Origin: CAZOOK01 sp964581385
GTDB lineage: Bacteria > Pseudomonadota > Gammaproteobacteria > Nevskiales > Nevskiaceae
Length of the DNA stretch: 64,000 nt
Assembly (NCBI GenBank): GCA_964581385.1
Contig: CAZOOK010000017.1
Location: 62,001-126,000, forward strand
Direction: 5' to 3'
Both the position numbers and the translations under genes were made by a program. Shown piece by piece: positions 1 to 8,374 of the stretch (position 1 is the first letter of the stretch; each line of letters starts with the position of its first letter). Below the pieces are notes generated by a model. It did not search any database and was not told the origin of the DNA. It was given only the letters and a program-made list of their open reading frames with translations.

Positions 1-635
1 CAGGGGAGATCAGTACGGTCATCACCGATCCGGCGAAGATTGCCGCGGCGTTGCCGGTACAGACTTCCCCCAGTCTTGCCAACACGGGTAACGCGGCGAT
101 CAGTAATTTGCAGGTGGTGGATGCGACTGATCCGGCTTTGCTGACGACGGTGCAGATTCAGTTTCCCACCGCGACGACGTACACCATCAACGGCGGCGCG
201 CCACAGGCTTATGTCAGCGGCAGCGCCATTACCGTCAACGGCTGGAGCGTGCAGATCAGCGGTACTCCGGGAATCGGCGATACCTATACCGTCAAGGCGA
301 ATAACGCCGGCAGCAGCGACAACGGCAATGCGGTGCTGATGGCGGGAATTTTCAGCCAGAAAATCATCGGTGGCGGCACCGATACGTTGAGCGCAGCCAA
401 TGGCGCGCTGGTATCGGGTGTCGGCGGGCAGGCGCAACAGGCATCGGCACAACTTGCCGCGCAAACCGCGCTGACCAATCAGGACACGGCCGCCCGCAAT
501 TCGGTATCCGGAGTCAATCTGGATGAAGAAGCCGCTGCCCTGACCCAGTTCCAGCAGGCCTATCAGGCTTCGGCGCAGGTGATCGCAGTGGCGAACTCTC
601 TGTTCCAGACGCTGATTACGGCCATTGGGCGATAA
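1..635 (+). CDS. flgK: Flagellar hook-associated protein 1, FlgK (3' part)
   Basis: The reading frame is open from base 3 and ends at the TAA at 633-635, so only the last 210 or so residues are in the window. FlgK forms the first junction ring between hook and filament. The C-terminal part shows the family signature: a heptad-rich segment ending in an EEAAALTQFQQAYQAS-type motif followed by VIAVANSLFQTLI, the D0 helix of hook-junction proteins. flgL follows 13 bases downstream, the usual flgKL order. The internal TTG at 51 is not a real start, because the homology continues upstream of it. Confidence 0.93.
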   Translation, partial: GEISTVITDPAKIAAALPVQTSPSLANTGNAAISNLQVVDATDPALLTTVQIQFPTATTYTINGGAPQAYVSGSAITVNGWSVQISGTPGIGDTYTVKANNAGSSDNGNAVLMAGIFSQKIIGGGTDTLSAANGALVSGVGGQAQQASAQLAAQTALTNQDTAARNSVSGVNLDEEAAALTQFQQAYQASAQVIAVANSLFQTLITAIGR

Positions 636-648
636 ACGGAAAACCAAC

Positions 649-1851
649 ATGCGCATAGCAAGTTCGATGCTGTATCAACAGGCGATCACCACTATCGACA
701 GCAACCAAGTCGGGCTCGCCAAGCTGCAAAGCCAGATGAGTTCCGGCCTGCGCGTGCAGGTGGCATCGGACGATCCGCTCGCCGCCGGCCAAGTGCTGAG
801 TTCGCAAAAGGCACTTGCCGATGTTACACAGTGGCAGAGCAACGTGACGACGCTGCAAAACCGTCTCGGCCTCGAAGACAGCACGCTGACCTCGGTCAAT
901 CAGTCGCTGGCGCAAATCCAGTCGCTGGCCTTGCAGGCGAATAATTCAACCCTTAACAACACCGATCGCCAGTCGCTCGCCGGGGCGATGCAGCAGCAGT
1001 TGAATTCAATTCTTTCGCAGGCCAACGCACAGGACAATAACGGACGTTATCTGTTCGGCGGCACACAGGACGGCAGTCCGCCGTTCGCGTTACAACAACC
1101 TTCCGGCGTTGTCTACAACGGCAACAGCACGACCACCATGCTACCGGTGGGGGGCAACCGTGAAATCGCCGTCAACGATCCGGGCGACAACACTTTCCTC
1201 AATATGAAGTCCGGCGACGGTCATGTCGTCATCACTGCGGGTGTCGCCAATACCGGTACCGGTTACGTCACCGATCTGCACGTTGCCGATCCGACACAGG
1301 CCACCGGGCATGGTTACACCGTGAGTTTCAATGGCGGGAAGTATCAGGTCGTCGATAACGTCACCACCAATATCGTCGCGAGTGGCACTTACGCGCCCGA
1401 CACGGCGATCCAGTTCGACGGACTGTCGCTGACGCTGACCGGTGCGCCCGAAAACGCCGATACCTTTCAGGTTGCACCGAGCGCGCCACAGGATGTTTTC
1501 ACGACCGTTCAGAATCTGATCAATCTCGTCGCCGCGGGCAATGGCGCCAGTCCGGTGCAACGCGCGTTTCAGCAAACCGGTATCTATGGTCAGCTCCAGG
1601 CTTTGCAGGGTGCGCAGAATCACATTTCGTCTGTTCTCGGTGGTGTGGGCGCGCGCGAGCAGGCTCTGAGCGATGCGAATACGCAGCTCACCACCGTTTC
1701 CACGCAGCTACAGACGACTATTTCGGGCCTTCAGAGTCTCGATTACGCCGCTGCCTCGACCAAGTTCGCACAAACCCAGCTCGCGCTTCAGGCCGGTGAA
1801 CAGACCTATGCCACGATTCAGGGTCTGAGCTTGTTCAACTATCTGCGTTAG
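649..1851 (+). CDS. flgL: Flagellar hook-associated protein 3, FlgL
   Basis: A 400-residue flagellin-like protein that forms the second hook-filament junction layer. It starts MRIASSMLYQQAI, the conserved N-terminal D0 start of FlgL, so I use ATG 649 and not an in-frame upstream codon at 625 that would lie inside flgK. The N-terminal coiled coil carries the typical LQSQMSSGLRVQVASDDP motif, and the C-terminal helix ends with ALQAGEQTYATIQGLSLFNYL. The central part (about residues 150-300) is the variable region. It probably shares a transcript with flgK. Length is normal for the family. Confidence 0.95.
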   Translation: MRIASSMLYQQAITTIDSNQVGLAKLQSQMSSGLRVQVASDDPLAAGQVLSSQKALADVTQWQSNVTTLQNRLGLEDSTLTSVNQSLAQIQSLALQANNSTLNNTDRQSLAGAMQQQLNSILSQANAQDNNGRYLFGGTQDGSPPFALQQPSGVVYNGNSTTTMLPVGGNREIAVNDPGDNTFLNMKSGDGHVVITAGVANTGTGYVTDLHVADPTQATGHGYTVSFNGGKYQVVDNVTTNIVASGTYAPDTAIQFDGLSLTLTGAPENADTFQVAPSAPQDVFTTVQNLINLVAAGNGASPVQRAFQQTGIYGQLQALQGAQNHISSVLGGVGAREQALSDANTQLTTVSTQLQTTISGLQSLDYAAASTKFAQTQLALQAGEQTYATIQGLSLFNYLR

Positions 1852-2004
1852 TCGTTTTATTTCTACCGCGTATCCGTCGCTGCGGTCTCCCGCCGTACGG
1901 CCGGCGCATGCTGCCCGACCTCGACATAGCCACGTCGACTTCATCTCCAGGCGCTATAGCCGAATTTTTTTGACGCACGCTTTTTCCCGGAAGTCAAGTT
2001 GAAT

Positions 2005-2032
2005 TTAAGTTTTACCGGGAACGTGCCGTTAA
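2005..2032 (+). promoter_or_regulatory. Sigma-28 (FliA) type promoter for fliC
   Basis: TTAAGTTT at 2005-2012 and GCCGTTAA at 2025-2032 match the FliA consensus TAAAGTTT-N11-GCCGATAA at 7 of 8 and 7 of 8 positions, with a 12-base spacer (one longer than the usual 11). The predicted transcript would have a leader of about 95 bases before the GTG start of fliC. The same -35 octamer occurs before fliS. Confidence 0.7.
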
Positions 2033-2134
2033 GGGGTTCAGCACAGGTTGTGAGTCCCGGAATCGGGAACTACCGATGCATCCCGACCGGGGGTCCGGCC
2101 GGTAAACAATCTAGCCAGTTTTAGGAGAACATCC

Positions 2135-4255
2135 GTGTCCCTTGTCGTTAATACCAATATCGCTTCACTTGATACTCAGCGTTATCTGACCAACAACCAG
2201 AACATGCTGAACCAGGCGCTCCAGCGTCTCTCGTCCGGTCTGCGCATCAACAGCGCGAAGGACGACGTCGCCGGCTACGCCATTGCCCAGCGCATGAATG
2301 CGCAGGTCAGCGGTGACAACGTCGCCTCGCGCAACGCCAATGACGGCATTTCGCTCGCGCAGACGGCCCTCGGCTCGCTGTCGACGATCGCTGCGAACCT
2401 GCAGCAGGTCCGCCAGCTCGCGGTGCAGTCCGCCAACGCCTCCAACAGCCCTGCCGACCGCGCCTCGCTGAACTCCGCGGCCCAGCAGCTCCTGTCGGAA
2501 ATTGACCGTGAGGCATCAGCCGCATCGTTCAACGGCGTCCAACTGCTCGACGGCAGCTTTTCGTCCCAGCAATTCCAGGTCGGCGCTAACGCCGGCCAGA
2601 CGATCTCGGTCAATAACATCACCAGCGCGCGCATCGCCAATCTCGGCAGTAGCGACGCCGCTGCGGTGACCTCCGGCCAGAACGCCTCCAGTGCCGCGAT
2701 GGTCGATGGTGACCTGCTCATCAACGGCATCGATATCGGTCCGTCGCTGGCGTCATCTGATACCGCTTCGACGGCCAGCGCGTCAGCCAGCGCGATCGCC
2801 AAGGCGGCCGCGGTCAACAGCAAGTCCAGCCAGACCGGCGTCAACGCCACCGTCAACAACACGCAAGTCTCGGGCAGCTCGATGACCGCGGCGGCGACGA
2901 CGGGCAGCGTTACGATCAACGGCACCGTGATCGCGATCAGCACGACGGCTGCCAACAACTCCTCGCGCGCATCGGTGGTCACCGCCATCAATGCCCAGTC
3001 CAATCTGACCGGCGTCCATGCGGTGGATACCGGCACGGATAGCGGCGGTGTTCAGCTGGTTGCCAACGACGGCCGCAACATCGTCACCTCCTTCACGACC
3101 TTGACAGCGGCGGAGACGGGTCTTGGGGCCGCGGCGACCTACACCGGTTCGTACACGCTGACGTCACAGAGCGCGTTCACGCTGTCCTCGAACGTCACCG
3201 GCACCCTTTCCAATGCCGGCTTCGTTGCTGGCACCTATAAGCCACAGGTGGCCGCTGCCGACTCCATTCAGGGTGCGGCTGGCGCGGGCACGGCGATTGT
3301 GGCCGGCGACTTCTCGGTCAACGGTGTGCTGATCGGCGCCTCGCTGGCCAACTATGACACGGCGTCTTACCACTCGGCCTCTGCCAGCGCAATTGCCAAG
3401 GCAGCGGCCATCAACCTGGTGAGCTCGCAGACCGGCGTCACCGCGACGGCCAATCCGAACGTCGTGGCCGACAATACGGCGATGGTTGCCGGCGGCGCGC
3501 ACACGGGATCGATGATCATCAACGGTGTCACCACCGGTGCGATCACGACGACTGCCAGCACCACCAACTCGCAAAACCGCCAGGCGGTGGTCTCTGCGAT
3601 CAATTCGGTTTCCGGGCAGACCGGTGTGGTGGCTGTGGATACCAATACCGATGCTGGCGGTGTGCAGCTGGTGGCCGCGGATGGCCGCAACATCTCGGTC
3701 GTGCAGAAGACTGCCGGTACGCTGGTCGCTGCCGACACGGGCCTGAATTCGGCCATGATGACGGCTGCGGCGGGCGCTAACCCGACGAGTGGTGAGTTGG
3801 ATGCCGGCACGTTCCGCGGCACCGTGAGCCTGACGTCGACAACGGCGTTCACCCTGGCCACCGGCACCACCGGTACCTCGATGAACACCTCGCTGGGTCT
3901 GTATGCCGGCACCTACGGCCAGGGCAAAAGCGGGCAGGCGCTGAGTTCCATGGATATTTCCACGGTCACTGGTTCCAACAATGCGCTGGTCGCGATCGAC
4001 AATGCGATCAACTCGATCAACTCGTCGGCCGGTATCCTGGGTTCCATTCAGAACCGCTTCCAGTCGGTAGTCGACAACCTGGGCACAACGTCGGAGAACC
4101 TCTCCGCCGCCGTGAGCCGTATCCAGGACGCCGACTTTGCCGCGGAAACGGCGAACTACACGAAGGCGAATGTCCTTCAGCAGGCCGCAACGTCAATGTT
4201 GTCGCAGGCCAACTCAAACCCGCAGCAGGTGCTTTCACTCCTGCAGCGTCTGTAA
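2135..4255 (+). CDS. fliC: Flagellin FliC, enlarged, with internal duplication
   Basis: Filament subunit. The first 170 or so residues (start MSLVVNTNIASLDTQRYL, with SSGLRINSAKDDVAGYAI) and the last 90 (ending ATSMLSQANSNPQQVLSLLQRL) are classical flagellin D0/D1. The GTG start is fixed by an AGGAG at 2123-2127 and by the conserved N-terminus. At 706 residues it is much longer than the common 400-500. The extra length is a central tandem duplication: a segment of about 200 residues beginning near residue 190 recurs near residue 390, with shared blocks such as SASASAIAKAAA, SSQTGV, VDTxTDxGGVQLVAxDGRNI and a TxTSxxAFTL turn. Each copy resembles a Flagellin_IN type insert. It is the only flagellin gene in the window. 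Confidence 0.97.
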   Translation: MSLVVNTNIASLDTQRYLTNNQNMLNQALQRLSSGLRINSAKDDVAGYAIAQRMNAQVSGDNVASRNANDGISLAQTALGSLSTIAANLQQVRQLAVQSANASNSPADRASLNSAAQQLLSEIDREASAASFNGVQLLDGSFSSQQFQVGANAGQTISVNNITSARIANLGSSDAAAVTSGQNASSAAMVDGDLLINGIDIGPSLASSDTASTASASASAIAKAAAVNSKSSQTGVNATVNNTQVSGSSMTAAATTGSVTINGTVIAISTTAANNSSRASVVTAINAQSNLTGVHAVDTGTDSGGVQLVANDGRNIVTSFTTLTAAETGLGAAATYTGSYTLTSQSAFTLSSNVTGTLSNAGFVAGTYKPQVAAADSIQGAAGAGTAIVAGDFSVNGVLIGASLANYDTASYHSASASAIAKAAAINLVSSQTGVTATANPNVVADNTAMVAGGAHTGSMIINGVTTGAITTTASTTNSQNRQAVVSAINSVSGQTGVVAVDTNTDAGGVQLVAADGRNISVVQKTAGTLVAADTGLNSAMMTAAAGANPTSGELDAGTFRGTVSLTSTTAFTLATGTTGTSMNTSLGLYAGTYGQGKSGQALSSMDISTVTGSNNALVAIDNAINSINSSAGILGSIQNRFQSVVDNLGTTSENLSAAVSRIQDADFAAETANYTKANVLQQAATSMLSQANSNPQQVLSLLQRL

Positions 4256-4278
4256 CGTCGTAAAGCTCGATGCAGCTT

Positions 4279-4306
4279 CTCCGGCCGGTCGTGCGACCGG
4301 CCGGAG
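4279..4306 (+). terminator. Perfect 12-bp hairpin after fliC
   Basis: CTCCGGCCGGTC at 4279-4290 pairs perfectly with 4295-4306 around a 4-base loop. It lies 24 bases after the fliC stop. No T-run follows, so it may be a partial terminator or an mRNA-stabilising hairpin that lets fliC transcript exceed flaG, not a strong intrinsic terminator. Confidence 0.5.
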
Positions 4307-4337
4307 AGGTCGCAAAGGGCAGAGGAGGCACTGACTT

Positions 4338-4670
4338 ATGTCTGACAGTGTTGCCAGTATTGCCGCAATTGCTCCCGTTACCAGCGGGTTAAGCAATAGC
4401 GGCTCTTCGTCTTTGGCGCCATCGCCGCCGGCCGCCGCCGAGCCACCGATGGATTTCCAGAAAGCATTGGGTTTGCTCAACGACCACTTCGGTTCGCAAC
4501 AGCCACCATTGCTGTTTCATACCTCCCGTGACGATGGCGATCTGGTCATTACGGTTGTTGATCCGCGCGACAACAGTGTCGTGCGACAAATGCCCAGCCA
4601 TGAAGTTTTGCGTCTAGCGCGCAATCTCGAGAGAGGCAATCCCGCGCTGATGCCCAAGCAGAAGGCTTGA
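4338..4670 (+). CDS. flaG: FlaG family flagellar protein
   Basis: A 110-residue protein. The low-complexity N-terminus (Ser/Pro/Ala to about residue 40) is followed by the FlaG core with DDGDLVITVVDPRDNSVVRQ and PSHEVLRLARNLE, the strand-helix pattern of the family. FlaG homologues influence filament length. Its place between fliC and fliD is the standard one. An AGAGGAG sequence lies about 10 bases upstream of ATG 4338. It may be cotranscribed with fliC past the hairpin at 4279-4306. Confidence 0.9.
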   Translation: MSDSVASIAAIAPVTSGLSNSGSSSLAPSPPAAAEPPMDFQKALGLLNDHFGSQQPPLLFHTSRDDGDLVITVVDPRDNSVVRQMPSHEVLRLARNLERGNPALMPKQKA

Positions 4671-4740
4671 ATGAATTGTTCGCCGAGGCGGCAAGAACCG
4701 CACCCGGCACGCCGCAGTGTGTCGCATCACGCCATGGCGA

Positions 4741-4768
4741 CAAAGCTTTACGTGTGCATATCCGAAGG
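4741..4768 (+). promoter_or_regulatory. Weak candidate sigma-28 promoter for fliD
   Basis: CAAAGCTT at 4741 and TCCGAAGG at 4761-4768 loosely match the FliA consensus. The spacer is 12 bases, the same as before fliC. The -10 half matches at only about half of its positions. The 180-base flaG-fliD gap holds nothing better. Confidence 0.3.
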
Positions 4769-4850
4769 CGTGTCGGGTGCACCTTTTTCAATGAGCCCGT
4801 GTCGAGGGCTGTTACAGGTTCGCGGCTGAAAGCGATCGAGGAATACACTG

Positions 4851-6245
4851 ATGGCCATCACACTCTCTACCAATCCTAACTCGATCGGCGCGAGCGTTAC
4901 GTCTTCCGGTTTGGGCACCAATCTGGATGTCAATTCGATTGTGCCGTCACTGGTCAATGCTGAAATCAGCCCGATGATGACGCACTTGCAGTCCTCGCAG
5001 GCAGCCGATCAATCGACGATTTCCGCGCTTGGCACTGTGAAGTCGACCTTATCAACGTTGCAAACGTCGCTCGAAGCCCTGACGACGGGGACTGCCTTGA
5101 CCAGCCTCGTTGCGCAAAGCAACGCGAGCTCGGTATTCACGGCGTCCGCGTCCAGCAAGGCGGTAGCGGGAACCTACAATATCGAAGTATCGACCCTGGC
5201 GACGACCAACACGATCGTGTCTGGTGCTTATACGGACGCGAATACGGTCGTCGGTGACGGGACGATTACGGTCAACGCGGGCGGCAGCTCATTCGATGTC
5301 ACCCTGAGCAGCGGCAACGACACGCTCTCTAATTTGCGAGATGCGATCAACGAAGCATCGAACAACACCGGTGTTACCGCGACCATCATCAATAGTGTCG
5401 ACGGTTCGCATCTGCTGCTGTCGTCGACGCAGACGGGGGTGGCCAACGCGGTGTCGGTGAATTCGGCCACACCGCCAATGACGTTCTCCACAGTCGGCAG
5501 TGGGGCCAGCGATGCAAAGATTTTTATCGACGGCACTTATGAATACGACAGCCCGAGTAACGTCATTACGGGTGCGATCGACGGAGTCACGCTCAATCTG
5601 TTGAGCCAGCAGCCGGGGACGCAAAATACGCTTACGGTTACAAACGATACACAGGGCGCAGTCAGCGCAGTTCAGAGTTTCGTCAATAACTACAACAGTG
5701 CACTGGCCATGCTCAATCAGGCGACCGCCTACAACTCCACGACACAGATCGCCGGTCCACTGCAAAGCGATATTTCGATTCGATCGCTGATCGGTCAGAT
5801 GCAATCGATTGCAGGCGGAAGTCTGCCCTCTCCAGTTTTCGGCGTCAGCACTCTGTCGCAGATCGGCATCACGACCAATAAGGACGGTTCGCTGAGCTTG
5901 GATACCTCGACTTTGAGTGCCGCGCTTCAGAGCAACGCGCAAGGTGTGCAGGCGTTGCTGTCACAGCCCAGCACCAGCCTCGGCGCCAAGCTCGACACGG
6001 TGTTGACCGGTTTCGTCGGCAGCGGCGGTCTGATCGACGCGGAGACTACGGGATTACAGACCCAGGTTCAGAATTTGGTGTCCCAGATTACGAGCCTGAA
6101 TCAACGTTCGGCGGATCTGACGCAGATGTATACGAGTCAATTCAATTCCATTGGCACCATCGTCAGCCAGTATACGAATATGGCCACCTATATTACGCAG
6201 CTCACCGCGCAGTTTTCGAAGGGCACATCGTCTAGCGGTGGGTAA
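4851..6245 (+). CDS. fliD: Flagellar filament cap protein FliD (HAP2)
   Basis: A 464-residue cap protein that sits on the filament tip and promotes flagellin folding. The N-terminal FliD_N domain carries the diagnostic SSGLGTNLDVNSIVPSLVNAE with nearby LSTLQTSLEALTT. The C-terminal FliD_C domain contains GVSTLSQIGITTNKDGSLSLD and SLNQRSADLTQMYTSQF, followed by an amphipathic helix ending YITQLTAQF. Length is typical. ATG 4851 is the only sensible start. fliS follows after 183 bases with its own promoter. Confidence 0.97.
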   Translation: MAITLSTNPNSIGASVTSSGLGTNLDVNSIVPSLVNAEISPMMTHLQSSQAADQSTISALGTVKSTLSTLQTSLEALTTGTALTSLVAQSNASSVFTASASSKAVAGTYNIEVSTLATTNTIVSGAYTDANTVVGDGTITVNAGGSSFDVTLSSGNDTLSNLRDAINEASNNTGVTATIINSVDGSHLLLSSTQTGVANAVSVNSATPPMTFSTVGSGASDAKIFIDGTYEYDSPSNVITGAIDGVTLNLLSQQPGTQNTLTVTNDTQGAVSAVQSFVNNYNSALAMLNQATAYNSTTQIAGPLQSDISIRSLIGQMQSIAGGSLPSPVFGVSTLSQIGITTNKDGSLSLDTSTLSAALQSNAQGVQALLSQPSTSLGAKLDTVLTGFVGSGGLIDAETTGLQTQVQNLVSQITSLNQRSADLTQMYTSQFNSIGTIVSQYTNMATYITQLTAQFSKGTSSSGG

Positions 6246-6369
6246 TATCCAGAATCGTCAGATCTTTGCTTCAAGCGCTTGTCTGGTCGAGCGCGCGAGC
6301 AAGATGCGCGCATCGTATTTCGTACTCGGCTGCGGTGTTTTTAATGTGTTCCGGAATATACTTTTAGGG

Positions 6370-6396
6370 TTAAGTTTCGACTTCCGGCGCCGATGC
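6370..6396 (+). promoter_or_regulatory. Sigma-28 (FliA) promoter for fliS
   Basis: TTAAGTTT (6370-6377), an 11-base spacer, then GCCGATGC (6389-6396): 7 of 8 and 6 of 8 matches to TAAAGTTT-N11-GCCGATAA with the canonical spacing. The predicted transcript starts about 25 bases before ATG 6429, which supports that start. Confidence 0.8.
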
Positions 6397-6428
6397 TTGG
6401 GGTAAGAATCCAAAGCGGAATTTTTCAT

Positions 6429-6830
6429 ATGTCGAACACGTCCCACGCAGCCGCATTGCGCTACTATAGAGACTCTGGCACCGCTGCTGTAGCCTGCGAT
6501 GCATCCCCACACCGGTTGGTAACGATGCTGTATGACGGCGTCATCGAACGTCTCGGCCGGGGTGTCAGTTCGCTCGCCGCCGGTGATATCGTCGGCAAGG
6601 TGCGGGCAGTGAATTCCGCGATGGAGGTCATCAGCTATCTCCGCGCGATTCTCGATTTTCAGGCCGGTGGCGACCTCGCGCGCCAGTTTGACTCGTTGTA
6701 CGATTACATGCTGCGCCGGTTGACGCAGGCCAACGCCGCCAACGACCCGGAAGGGTTGCGCGAAGTGGCACGCCTGGTCAATACCTTGAAATCGGGCTGG
6801 GAACAGATTCCGGAGTCGATGCGCGGCTGA
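6429..6830 (+). CDS. fliS: Flagellin export chaperone FliS
   Basis: A 133-residue cytosolic chaperone that holds flagellin unpolymerised before export. The start at ATG 6429 gives MSNTSHAAALRYYRDS; an upstream in-frame codon at 6393 would fall inside the promoter. Family features include a Y-rich N-terminus, PHRLVTMLYDGVIERL, a basic helix AAGDIVGKVRAVNSAMEVISYLRAILDF, and DSLYDYMLRRLTQANAANDPEGLREV. It is mostly helical, as expected for the four-helix FliS bundle, and downstream of fliD as in most flagellar loci. Confidence 0.95.
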   Translation: MSNTSHAAALRYYRDSGTAAVACDASPHRLVTMLYDGVIERLGRGVSSLAAGDIVGKVRAVNSAMEVISYLRAILDFQAGGDLARQFDSLYDYMLRRLTQANAANDPEGLREVARLVNTLKSGWEQIPESMRG

Positions 6831-6893
6831 TGCGGTGCGCCTGATGGTCCGCCGCTTGCACGGGTCCTCATCGATACTTAATGGCGGGTTGAC

Positions 6894-7451
6894 ATGCAAG
6901 CGCAAAGCGATCTGTTCGACGGCGCCATCAGTTATTCGGACGAACTGCCGCTGGAATGGCTGCCGGCCGGATCTTCGACGTCGCCAAGCGATGCTCTGCG
7001 GCAAGCGGAATCCAATCTGCGGCTGCTACAAACGATTGCGCAGCTCGAGGATCGTGCCGCACTCAACGACGACCCCGATCCCAACGAGCTTGAGCTGGCG
7101 CGGCTGCATGCCAAGGTCGATGCACTGATTTTCATTGTCGGGGCGGTCTTGCCCCGTCTCGTACGGCTTCCGCCGGTCCGTCCGGTGCGCATATCGTGGT
7201 GTGGCGTTGTCTGGCGCACTACCGGGCCGGAACTCGCCGTCGGCGATAGCGGTATCGTCGAAATCTACCTTCATCCCGCAGTGCCGAAGCCCCTGCGGCT
7301 CGGAGCCCGTATCGTACGGGCTGAAGAGGGGTGGGTGCGGGCTGATTTCTCGGAAAACCTCCAGCTTTGTCAACAGGCTTTGGAGCGACAAGTATTTCTT
7401 CGCCATCGACGCGCCGTAGCCGAGCGCCGTAATCTTGAGCGAAGATCCTAA
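6894..7451 (+). CDS. PilZ-like protein with long heptad helix (c-di-GMP receptor candidate)
   Basis: A 185-residue cytosolic protein. Residues 35-95 form a long predicted helix with heptad spacing (ESNLRLLQTIAQLED, NELELARLHAKVDALIF). After this comes a strand-rich domain (VRISWCGVVWRTTGPELAVGDSGIVEIYL, LGARIVRAEEGWVRADFSE) that resembles the PilZ barrel, with a basic tail. I do not see a clean RxxxR or D/NxSxxG c-di-GMP motif. It therefore looks like the atypical tetrameric PilZ type (tPilZ) known from Xanthomonas, where a heptad helix is attached to the barrel. The position between fliS and the regulators fits a flagellar output role. Family assignment is an inference from fold pattern and context. 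Confidence 0.55.
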   Translation: MQAQSDLFDGAISYSDELPLEWLPAGSSTSPSDALRQAESNLRLLQTIAQLEDRAALNDDPDPNELELARLHAKVDALIFIVGAVLPRLVRLPPVRPVRISWCGVVWRTTGPELAVGDSGIVEIYLHPAVPKPLRLGARIVRAEEGWVRADFSENLQLCQQALERQVFLRHRRAVAERRNLERRS

Positions 7452-7560
7452 AACGGGATCTGAAGCAGTGTGGTGCCAAGGATGGAAATCGGGGAGGAGA
7501 AGGACATGCCGCACGTGCCGTGCCTTTTGACGGCGCACGCTGACTATAAGATGGAGAAAT

Positions 7561-8208
7561 ATGGGCGTTTTAAGCATTGTCCATGCCGATTCTCAGCCGC
7601 TGGTGCGTGCGGGCATCCGGCGCCTGCTGGAGGCGTTGGAGGGGGTCGTCGTCGTCGCCGAGGCTGGGGATGGCCGCGAGCTGCTGGAGCGTGTCGTCGC
7701 CAAAAGACCGCAGCTGGTGATCACCGAACTGTCCTTGCCCCATGTCAGCGGAATTGAGGCGGCCAAGCGCATCGTGCGCCACATGCCGGGTATCTATGTA
7801 CTGTTTTTGTCGGGACAGGCGGAGCAGTCCCAGGTGCGCGCCGCGCTGAAGACCGGGGCTTCCGGGTTCCTGAACAAGGCCGGCGAACCCGCCGAACTGG
7901 AAATGGCGATCCGTGCGGTGATGCGCGGCCAGATCTATCTGAGTCCGAGTGTCTCGCAGCATGCAATCGAGCGCCGGCGCGCGCAGCGCGTCGAGGAAGG
8001 CGTCATCCTTTCGATACGTCAGCGCGAGGTTTTACGCCTGGTCGGTCGCGGCAAATCCACCAAGGAAATTGCCTCGCTTCTGGGTATCGGCAGCAAGACG
8101 GTGGAAACGCACCGGTCACGGCTGATGCAGGCACTCAATCTTCCCAATACGCATGCTTTGATGCATTTCGCGGTCCGCACCATTCTCGAAGCCAACGACG
8201 AGCGGTAG
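7561..8208 (+). CDS. NarL/FixJ-type response regulator with atypical receiver
   Basis: A 215-residue protein. A receiver domain (about 1-120) is followed by a LuxR-type helix-turn-helix (about 145-210), with LSIRQREVLRLVGRGKSTKE and IGSKTVETHRSRLMQ. The receiver lacks the usual acceptor aspartate: where NarL-type proteins have D, this has Glu56 in VITELSLP. The acidic pair near the N-terminus is reduced to ADS. Ser (FLSG) and Lys (FLNKAG) of the switch are kept. It may be a phosphorylation-independent DNA-binding regulator, with Glu mimicking phospho-Asp. It lies directly before rpoN in the flagellar regulatory block. Confidence 0.85.
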   Translation: MGVLSIVHADSQPLVRAGIRRLLEALEGVVVVAEAGDGRELLERVVAKRPQLVITELSLPHVSGIEAAKRIVRHMPGIYVLFLSGQAEQSQVRAALKTGASGFLNKAGEPAELEMAIRAVMRGQIYLSPSVSQHAIERRRAQRVEEGVILSIRQREVLRLVGRGKSTKEIASLLGIGSKTVETHRSRLMQALNLPNTHALMHFAVRTILEANDER

Positions 8209-8374
8209 GCCCCGACGGACGGAAGGGTGCGTTCCGCGCATTTCTTGACGGATGTAAGAAAAAACATTACACGAGGTAAGGAATATTCCGATTGGTTCAT
8301 GGGCCATAAATCGCGAGCATGCGTTCTAGTGAAACGATTGTTAGCGATGTGGTCGGAACCTGGAGGCGAAGAAC

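Noticed and set aside
2275..3036. A 253-codon minus-strand frame over fliC
   Set aside because: Antisense of the flagellin coding region; low-complexity translation, no ribosome site.
4667..4879. 70-codon frame between flaG and fliD
   Set aside because: Overlaps the fliD start, contains the candidate promoter and has no family features.
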